This document shows, in pieces, positions 14,212 through 19,748 of a stretch of DNA of 19,748 nt. Below the pieces are notes generated by a model. That model saw nothing but the letters and a program-made list of their open reading frames with translations, had not been told where the DNA came from and made no database searches. The DNA lies in assembly GCA_910584115.1 (NCBI GenBank), contig CAJTYN010000042.1, positions 1-19,748 on the forward strand, in the 5' to 3' direction. This DNA is from an uncultured Lachnospiraceae bacterium. GTDB lineage: Bacteria; Bacillota; Clostridia; Lachnospirales; Lachnospiraceae. The translations under genes were made by a program, and so were the position numbers. Numbering within the stretch: the first letter of the stretch is position 1; each line of letters opens with the position of its first letter.

Positions 14212-16146
14212 TTATCCTTTTAATGCCTCTACAGAAGGGAATAATGTGCTGTCCGTATGCGGCAGGAAACATGCGCCGATGAATTCATCCATATATGTGG
14301 GCACGGTGCTCAGTTCCATGTAGGTCATATTCCCTGCGACCTCATAGACCTTCCGCTCGGATTCTGTGGACAGCAGCATCGCATAGGCTCCGGCCAGGGA
14401 TGAGTTCCCCACATAGTGGAATTTTTCCTGTGGGATATCCGGGAACATACCGATATTTACGGCGTTCTGCATATTGATCCCGCTGCCGATACCGCCTGCT
14501 ACATACACATTCTCGATCATAGAGACGTCAAAATCCAGGGAATTGATCATCGTGCGGATCGCGGAGAAGATCGCGCCTTTTGCACGGATGAAGTTGTCGA
14601 TATCCACCTCGGTGATCTCCACATCTTTTACAGATCCGGCTTCCTCCTCAAATGCCAGGACATAGCTTCCGATCCCGTATTCGTCGTGTTTGATCCGTTT
14701 CCCTTCGCGGACGAATTTTCCTTTGGGGTTGATGATCCCCGCCAGATAAAGCTCACTGATCACGTCGATGATCCCGGACCCGCACAAGCCGATCGGTTTT
14801 TCACCCTCGTCGCCGATGATCTTGTAGGTGGGTTCCATCGTCTCCTTGTCGATCGTGCAGGCTTCGATCGCGCCGTCCGTGGCACGCATCCCGCAGCTGA
14901 TATCTCCGCCCTCAAAAGCCGGACCCGCGGAACATGCGCAGCTCATGAGGAAATCTGAGTTCCCGAATACCAGCTCTCCATTTGTTCCCAGATCGATGAA
15001 CAGTGAAAATTCCGGTTTGTTCCAGATCATACTCACAAATGCCCCCGCCGTGATATCTCCGCCCACGTAACTGCCGATGTTCGGCGCGACGATGATATGG
15101 GCGTCCGGGTTCACATCGATCCCCAGATCCGACGCGAAGAGGGAATTGGTCTTGAAGAATGCCGGTATATAGGGTTCCATACGCAGAGGATCCGCGTTGA
15201 TCCCGGCAAACAGATGGTTCATGGTGCTGTTCCCCGCGATGCACATACGGTAGATCTGCTGTTTTGGAAGGTTGATGCTGGCACACATCTCCTGTATCAG
15301 GGGATTGATCGTCTCCTCGATCACGGCTCTCTGCAGACGTTCATGGCCTCCTGGTTTCTGGGACTCGATGATCCGGTTGATCACGTCCGCGCCGTAGCGG
15401 ATCTGTCCGTTTCCGGAGGATGCCTTCGCCAGTACCTCGCCTGTCTCCATGTTGATGATCAATGCGGACACCGTCGTCGTCCCGATGTCGATTGCCAGAC
15501 CCGCGATCACCACGTCTTTATCCTTCGGGAAGATGTCGTACACAAACATATCATCCGCCGTGGTGCGGATCACACATTTTACGGTAAAGTCACTCTCCCT
15601 GAGTACATCCGGCATTTTCAGCAGCACAGAATAGGGGATGCGTACTCTCTTCAGATTTACATATTTGCGCAGAGCGCGGGAAAGACGCTCATTATCTGGC
15701 ATGGTGTCATCCAAAGTCGGCGGATCCATGGACACTTCCACCACATCCAGGCTATTGCTCAATTCTATACCAGCCAGTTCTATGCTCTCTTTCGTATGCT
15801 CGAAGATCTTGATCTCGTCTTTTGAGCTCAGGTCGGCCACCTTCATCCGACTCTTGAAAGCAGAAGCGATATCCGGGACCATGACTTCCACGTCCTGGGT
15901 CAGTTCGCTGACGCAGGCGAGCCTCCAGCCCTGATCGTATTCTTCATCTGTGATATGGCGGGTCTTCTTCGACTCCATCTGTCCTTCCAGCAATTTGATC
16001 TTACATTTACCACAGGAAGCATTCCCCGAGCATGGCGCATCGATCACCACATTGGACTTCTGGGCTAATTCCAGAAGAGTCTCACCTTCTGTTGCATAGT
16101 TTTCTACCTGACTACCATCTTCAAATTTAAATGTCACCTTATACAT
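14212..16146 (-). CDS. acsV: Corrinoid protein reactivator (RACo, AcsV)
   Basis: This ferredoxin-ATPase restores the active Co(I) state of the corrinoid iron-sulfur protein after accidental oxidation to Co(II), driving electron transfer with ATP. The 644 residues begin with a plant-type [2Fe-2S] domain (Cys39, 45, 48 and 78; APCSGNASCGKC). A middle linker domain follows. The large C-terminal ASKHA ATPase domain has the phosphate-1 loop LAIDIGTTTVSALI at 217-230, a second glycine loop FIDLGTNGELV and VYVAGGIGSG near the end. Length and order match RACo of Carboxydothermus. It is cytosolic. AAGGAG lies nine bases before the ATG. It is separated from acsE by a strong terminator and about 120 bases of hairpin-rich sequence, so it is probably expressed from its own promoter, which I could not find. 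The DUF3786-like gene follows on the same transcript. Confidence 0.93.
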   Translation of the reverse strand: MYKVTFKFEDGSQVENYATEGETLLELAQKSNVVIDAPCSGNASCGKCKIKLLEGQMESKKTRHITDEEYDQGWRLACVSELTQDVEVMVPDIASAFKSRMKVADLSSKDEIKIFEHTKESIELAGIELSNSLDVVEVSMDPPTLDDTMPDNERLSRALRKYVNLKRVRIPYSVLLKMPDVLRESDFTVKCVIRTTADDMFVYDIFPKDKDVVIAGLAIDIGTTTVSALIINMETGEVLAKASSGNGQIRYGADVINRIIESQKPGGHERLQRAVIEETINPLIQEMCASINLPKQQIYRMCIAGNSTMNHLFAGINADPLRMEPYIPAFFKTNSLFASDLGIDVNPDAHIIVAPNIGSYVGGDITAGAFVSMIWNKPEFSLFIDLGTNGELVFGNSDFLMSCACSAGPAFEGGDISCGMRATDGAIEACTIDKETMEPTYKIIGDEGEKPIGLCGSGIIDVISELYLAGIINPKGKFVREGKRIKHDEYGIGSYVLAFEEEAGSVKDVEITEVDIDNFIRAKGAIFSAIRTMINSLDFDVSMIENVYVAGGIGSGINMQNAVNIGMFPDIPQEKFHYVGNSSLAGAYAMLLSTESERKVYEVAGNMTYMELSTVPTYMDEFIGACFLPHTDSTLFPSVEALKG

Positions 16147-16200
16147 TGATGAAATCTCCTTTATCTTTTTGAGTCCGGAAATCTCCGCCCACTTAATTTC

Positions 16201-16311
16201 CGCATGCGTTTACTTTACAGATCCGCCGCCGGATAGGCGGCATAAATTCTGGGATGCCCAATGCGCCCGCACAACTTTCATGTATGGTGGCGCGTCTGCC
16301 GCCGGGCGCAT
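16201..16311 (-). other. Hairpin-rich leader region upstream of acsV
   Basis: Between the acsE terminator and acsV lie several inverted repeats. ATGCGCCCG (16261-16269) pairs perfectly with CGGGCGCAT (16303-16311) across a 33-base loop. GCCGCC (16225-16230) pairs with GGCGGC (16236-16241). TGGGATGCCCA and CGCATGCG are short palindromes. The stretch is much more GC-rich than other intergenic DNA here. I see no B12-box or THF-riboswitch core. It may be a structured 5' leader or a small dispersed repeat element. Confidence 0.4.
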
Positions 16312-16322
16312 GAAGGTTTATT

Positions 16323-16368
16323 AAAAAAGGTGGAGGAGATAGGGACATGTCCACCTATCTCTCCACCT
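16323..16368 (-). terminator. Rho-independent terminator after acsE
   Basis: On the minus strand, GGTGGAGAGATAGG pairs with CCTATCTCCTCCACC (a 14-bp stem with one bulged base), followed by TTTTTTAATAAA. It starts about 57 bases after the acsE stop and closes the acsB-D-C-E transcript ahead of acsV. Confidence 0.9.
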
Positions 16369-16424
16369 CTTAGAAACTCATCACACAGCCCTACAGCTAT
16401 GCAGGCAATCCATATTCGATCATC

Positions 16425-17210
16425 TTACAGCTCAAGATAAGAATCTGCATACAGTGTATTATCCAGAAGGATATCAGCAGATTTAACAGCTTCCATCAGC
16501 CTCTGATCACATGGATTTACGATCGCGGATGTCAGACCCATAGCCATACACATAGCAACCATTGTAGAATCCATGATCGGACGCATGTTCTTCGGCATAC
16601 CGTTAGATACGTTAGACAGACCACCTGTTGTGTTCAGGCCCATCTCTGTAAACTGACGGATGGATTCCATGATCGCTTTCTGCTGTTCCTGCATTCCCTT
16701 AGCAACCAGGAATAACGGATCGAACCACAGATCTTCTGCTTCCATACCCAGAGTCATGCCGTGCTCTAACATCTGCTGGCAGAATGCCATACGCTCGTCA
16801 ACGTCTGCCGGAACGCTTCCTGCTGAACAGAGAGCGATAACGATAGCGTCGTTCGCAGCTGCAAGGTCGATGTAGCTGAGCCTGTCACCAGCATCTGCAG
16901 AGTTTACGATCGGTTTGCCTTTAGCCCTGTTGTATACGGAGATACCAGCTTCGATAGCAGCCTTGTTGGCTGTATCCAGTGCCAGAGGAACATTGTCAAA
17001 TTTGCTCTGGATCTCTGTTACTGCCCATTTCATCAGGTCTTCGCCATCGTTCTCAGCCGGTCCGATGTTTACATCAATATAAGTAGCGCCGGCATTCAGC
17101 TGTTCTTCTGCCCTTTTCAGGATCGGACCTGGATCCCTTTTTGCCATTGCTTCCTTGATAGCGGGGGAAATACAGTGGATCCTCTCACCGATCACGATAA
17201 ATTTTGCCAT
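16425..17210 (-). CDS. acsE: 5-methyl-THF:corrinoid iron-sulfur protein methyltransferase
   Basis: AcsE transfers the methyl group of 5-methyltetrahydrofolate to Co(I) of the corrinoid iron-sulfur protein, linking the methyl branch of the Wood-Ljungdahl pathway to acetyl-CoA synthase. The 261 residues match the usual length of this TIM-barrel pterin-binding enzyme. Visible signatures are FIVIGERIH at 4-12, ATYIDVNIGPAENDG at 42-56, ALDTAN at 77-82 (Asp79), IVNSADAG at 101-108 (Asn103), FDPLF at 163-167 (Asp164) and GLSNVSNG at 197-204. Asn200 in the last is the residue that activates N5 of the substrate in the Moorella enzyme. AAAAGGAG lies a few bases before the ATG. It is the last gene of the run, 55 bases after acsC, and is followed by a strong terminator. 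All catalytic residues are present. Confidence 0.96.
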   Translation of the reverse strand: MAKFIVIGERIHCISPAIKEAMAKRDPGPILKRAEEQLNAGATYIDVNIGPAENDGEDLMKWAVTEIQSKFDNVPLALDTANKAAIEAGISVYNRAKGKPIVNSADAGDRLSYIDLAAANDAIVIALCSAGSVPADVDERMAFCQQMLEHGMTLGMEAEDLWFDPLFLVAKGMQEQQKAIMESIRQFTEMGLNTTGGLSNVSNGMPKNMRPIMDSTMVAMCMAMGLTSAIVNPCDQRLMEAVKSADILLDNTLYADSYLEL

Positions 17211-17265
17211 ATTACTTCTCCTTTTATATATAAATGATAAATCTAGATTTTTTGATCACAGATGA

Positions 17266-18609
17266 CTATGCCATTTCTTTCAGGAACTTCACGAGCTGTG
17301 TTGCTTCGTTCGGAGCTACAATGATCTCCCAATCCGGAAGTTTTGCTTCCAGGTCGCCCTTCAGTACGGCAACTTTACCCGGGATGACCAGTTTGCGGCA
17401 TGTCAGTTTGTCTTTCACCTGTTCTTCGATGAACTTAGCGATCGTACCAGAGGACAGCTTACCAGCAGCCCATGCTGTCAGTACGGACATTCCGCCTGCG
17501 TCGCTGATCAGAAGGTTGCAGGGAACGCCAGATCTCTCTAATTCGCCGGAAACAACGAAGTATGTAAGAGCAAAGTCTACAGTCGTCAGGCACAGGGATG
17601 CTTCGTCACCACCGTTGATCGGGTAGATGCCTGGCTCAACAGTCATTGGTTTCTGCGGATCTGTGAATACGTTCTGACGCAGGCCATACAGAGGCAGAGC
17701 CTGTGCATAATCCATATCCTGCAGAACGATGATGGAACCATATTTCATTGTAAACAGGGCAGCCAGAGCTTCCTGCAGATATTTGTCGTCTTTCGCCAGT
17801 TTAGCAACTTTAACGATGGACGGATAGCCACATGTGCGGTCGCCGTCTTTGATCGCAGCACGCCTTAACTGTACAGCGTTTGCGAATGTAGTCTTAACAT
17901 CATCGGCTGTCACATCAACTACGAGGTTCTTGTTTCCAAGTCCTTCCAGTTTTGCAATGGTGTCGTAGATCTCATTCATGTCGGCTCCGCTCACGCCCAA
18001 TACAACGCCAGCTTCTGTAGCTACAGCGTTCATAGCTTCAGCGTTTGCAGCAGTTGCGCCGTTCAATACCGGTTTTGCATCCTTGCAGATATCCAGAGCT
18101 GCTTTTGCAACTGCTTCATCTGTGCATTCCAGTACCAGAGTCCTGCCTGTAGCAGCGGCTTTCTTAACGATATCCAGGTACTTGTCCTGTCCGTCTTCTG
18201 CGCTGTAGTTCACATAAATGAGCTCTACATACATTCTCTCACCGATACGCTCATAGTCAACCTTCTTCAGGCCCTCTAATTTCGCGTCGATCGTTGCATC
18301 ATCCATGCATGAGCAGATAGCTACAGCATACCTTGGACGGCTCACGAATGTCTTCTCATGCCTGTAGAGTACAGTCTCTCCGCCTAATGTATATTCTGCA
18401 TCGCCTGCCCCGATCTTGATCGTCTTCATTGGAGGTGCAGTTGCATCAGCCAATGTAGCCAGAGCTTCTTCGGACATATGCGGGCACGCAGAGATATCAG
18501 CAGCACCCTGCGCAACTTTCATGGAGAAAGCCATACAGGTTGGAGACCCACATTCCTTACAGTTTTTCTTTGGTGTCATCTTAAAAATTTGAATACCTGT
18601 CAGCGCCAT
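17266..18609 (-). CDS. acsC: Corrinoid iron-sulfur protein large subunit
   Basis: AcsC is the large (gamma) subunit of the heterodimeric corrinoid iron-sulfur protein, which carries the methyl group between AcsE and acetyl-CoA synthase. The 447 residues are of normal length. The N-terminal domain has the four-Cys [4Fe-4S] motif CKECGSPTC (Cys17, 20, 25) with Cys42, used in reductive activation of the cobalt. A TIM-barrel domain follows, and the C-terminal part, with INGGDEASLCLTTVDFALTY and ISDAGGMSVLTAW, forms the corrinoid-binding Rossmann-like domain. AGGAGG lies ten bases before the ATG. It starts 26 bases after acsD and precedes acsE by 55 bases, as expected for equimolar subunits of one complex. 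Its iron-sulfur motif resembles the extra cluster motif in the HydS-like protein of this window. Confidence 0.96.
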   Translation of the reverse strand: MALTGIQIFKMTPKKNCKECGSPTCMAFSMKVAQGAADISACPHMSEEALATLADATAPPMKTIKIGAGDAEYTLGGETVLYRHEKTFVSRPRYAVAICSCMDDATIDAKLEGLKKVDYERIGERMYVELIYVNYSAEDGQDKYLDIVKKAAATGRTLVLECTDEAVAKAALDICKDAKPVLNGATAANAEAMNAVATEAGVVLGVSGADMNEIYDTIAKLEGLGNKNLVVDVTADDVKTTFANAVQLRRAAIKDGDRTCGYPSIVKVAKLAKDDKYLQEALAALFTMKYGSIIVLQDMDYAQALPLYGLRQNVFTDPQKPMTVEPGIYPINGGDEASLCLTTVDFALTYFVVSGELERSGVPCNLLISDAGGMSVLTAWAAGKLSSGTIAKFIEEQVKDKLTCRKLVIPGKVAVLKGDLEAKLPDWEIIVAPNEATQLVKFLKEMA

Positions 18610-18635
18610 TCTTCTTTATCCTCCTATTTTTCCTA

Positions 18636-19577
18636 TTACACTAATTCTTTGACCATTTTCGCGATTGTTGCAACAGACTGAGGATGTCTCAGGATCACGG
18701 CATTAGATCCAGATACCAGGTCGGATGCAGCGGTCATGATCTCCATGCCGATACCCCTGTCTTCCCTGGGACCCCATTCCGGGAAATCCTCTTCAGAGGC
18801 AACAGCTTCTTTTACATTCCAAGAATCATTTGCTACCGGTGTAATGATAGGCATCTGAAGTGTTGCATCATCCTGGGACAATGCGGCGCCTCTGATACGA
18901 TCCATGGCAGATACCACGTACTCATATCCGTATCCAACAGCAGCAGTACCAACATCCATCACGATCTTATCTGCTTTAACACCCAACTGTGTGCTGATAA
19001 CGTTCAGCTGTTTTGCCAGGTTGATATCTACGGCAGACTCAGCACCCATGTTCAGGCCATAAGCCAGTCCTACGGAAGCGCCGACTGCTTTGTAGTTCTC
19101 TTCTTTTGCAGACATGATTAGAGCGTTTGTACCCTGGCATGCTTCAGCAACCTTCGGAAGGAGGGCAGCATCTTTTTCTACGTTTGAACAGCCTTTTACT
19201 ACCAGCGGGCAGTCAACTGCGGCAACAACATCTTTTACGATGGCAACAAGATCCTCAACAGATTTGTTATCTCCGTTCGGATCGCCGCCAACTAATGTCA
19301 ATACTACGAAATCAGCACCTTCCATCTCGGATGCTTTTTTAGCCATATCAGCTACTGAAGCACATCCATCATAGTAAGCTTTGATGCCAGGAACAGTCTC
19401 ATCGATACCATTGTCTGTGATCTCAACGCCTACTTTTGGTGCGTTTTCGATGTCGCCGTCAAAAGTATAGAACGGAAGTACGCTTTCTCCACCCAGCGCG
19501 ATAGCTTTGTCACCTGTGCCGATCGTGACAGTGTTGATCTTTGCAGAAAATTTTTGTGGTTTTTGATTAAACGGCAT
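18636..19577 (-). CDS. acsD: Corrinoid iron-sulfur protein small subunit
   Basis: AcsD is the small (beta) subunit of the corrinoid iron-sulfur protein. Its TIM barrel pairs with that of AcsC and caps the cobamide. The 313 residues begin MPFNQKPQKFSAKI and include the GGESVLPFY segment near 29-37 and VLTLVGGDPNGDNKS near 96-110. They end with an arrangement typical of the family (ASDLVSGSNAVILRHPQSVA). No cofactor-ligating Cys cluster is expected or seen. AGGAGG lies a short distance upstream of the ATG. The gene starts 76 bases after the acsB-like stop, with a perfect hairpin in that gap, and is followed by acsC after 26 bases. The order acsB-acsD-acsC-acsE puts the methyl-transfer genes on one transcript. 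Confidence 0.95.
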   Translation of the reverse strand: MPFNQKPQKFSAKINTVTIGTGDKAIALGGESVLPFYTFDGDIENAPKVGVEITDNGIDETVPGIKAYYDGCASVADMAKKASEMEGADFVVLTLVGGDPNGDNKSVEDLVAIVKDVVAAVDCPLVVKGCSNVEKDAALLPKVAEACQGTNALIMSAKEENYKAVGASVGLAYGLNMGAESAVDINLAKQLNVISTQLGVKADKIVMDVGTAAVGYGYEYVVSAMDRIRGAALSQDDATLQMPIITPVANDSWNVKEAVASEEDFPEWGPREDRGIGMEIMTAASDLVSGSNAVILRHPQSVATIAKMVKELV

Positions 19578-19621
19578 TTTTGATTTAGCCTCCTTATTAA
19601 AATATTCTATCTATTGACCAG

Positions 19622-19644
19622 TCTGCCTGCCAAAGGCAGGCAGA
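19622..19644. other. Perfect 10-bp hairpin between acsB and acsD
   Basis: TCTGCCTGCC (19622-19631) and GGCAGGCAGA (19635-19644) pair fully around an AAA loop. No T-run follows on the minus strand, so it is not a standard terminator. It lies 10 bases after the upstream stop and 45 bases before the acsD start. It may protect or process the mRNA and set different levels of acetyl-CoA synthase and corrinoid protein. Confidence 0.55.
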
Positions 19645-19653
19645 ACTAATCTG

Positions 19654-19748
19654 TTACATTAATGGATCCATGCTCAGTGCCGGATGATTCTTTTCCTGCA
19701 GGAATGTGTACAGTGTCTCCGGATCTTCAGCGATCGTCTCATCACCGA
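19654..19748 (-). CDS. acsB: C-terminal end of probable acetyl-CoA synthase, partial
   Basis: Only the last 30 codons before a TAA at 19654-19656 lie in the window; the 5' part continues beyond the right edge. The peptide ends FLQEKNHPALSMDPLM, preceded by GDETIAEDPETLYT. From memory this resembles the extreme C-terminus of acetyl-CoA synthase (AcsB, the CODH/ACS nickel subunit) of clostridial acetogens, and the position directly upstream of acsD and acsC fits. Thirty residues are not enough to prove it, and none of the catalytic cysteines can be seen. The reading frame is supported by the contiguous open frame to the edge and by the codon style shared with acsD. Confidence 0.6.
   Translation of the reverse strand, partial: GDETIAEDPETLYTFLQEKNHPALSMDPLM

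Noticed and set aside
16201..16311. Cobalamin or THF riboswitch upstream of acsV
   Set aside because: The hairpins are real, but I could not find the B12-box or the THF-riboswitch core sequence, so no known class is claimed.
1..19748. CRISPR array, tRNA, rRNA, insertion sequence or phage genes
   Set aside because: I saw no regularly spaced repeats, cloverleaf with CCA-type end, transposase or integrase motif on either strand.

Overview
The window looks like a chromosomal segment of an acetogenic, Gram-positive anaerobe of the Clostridia, most likely a gut Lachnospiraceae (Blautia/Marvinbryantia-like). The evidence is a set of Wood-Ljungdahl genes (acsB end, acsD, acsC, acsE, acsV), a trimeric NAD-linked [FeFe]-hydrogenase (hydC-hydB-hydA), AGGAGG-type ribosome binding sites and moderately GC-rich codon use. 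The genus is inference; there is no rRNA or other marker gene.

Layout. 1-1791 (minus): a pair of membrane-protein genes, the second running off the left edge. 1912-6341 (minus): the hydCBA operon with a promoter, a 13-bp inverted repeat just downstream of it, and a rho-independent terminator. 6444-12360 (plus): a divergent operon with a strong sigma-A promoter encoding a lipoprotein solute-binding protein, a methyl-accepting chemotaxis protein, a PAS-containing sensory-type [FeFe]-hydrogenase homologue and a SpoIIE-type phosphatase with an unusual C-terminal domain, closed by a strong terminator. 12371-12616 (minus): a 5'-truncated Uma2-family remnant. 12630-16146 (minus): a PHP-domain protein, a DUF3786-like protein and the corrinoid-protein reactivating ferredoxin/ATPase AcsV. 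16201-16311: a hairpin-rich stretch ahead of acsV. 16323-19748 (minus): acsB (C-terminal 30 codons only), acsD, acsC and acsE, followed by a terminator.

How it fits together. HydABC couples H2 to NAD(H) and ferredoxin and would supply reductant for CO2 fixation. AcsE, AcsC and AcsD move the methyl group from methyl-tetrahydrofolate through the corrinoid protein to acetyl-CoA synthase, and AcsV re-reduces the corrinoid when it is accidentally oxidised. Between these metabolic blocks, divergent from hydCBA, sits what looks like a signalling operon: sensory hydrogenase plus PP2C-type phosphatase, linked to a chemoreceptor and an orphan binding protein. The most interesting hypothesis is that this operon senses H2 or redox state and adjusts hydrogenase expression and/or behaviour. 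Operator-like repeats in the shared 331-bp intergenic region are candidate targets for such control.
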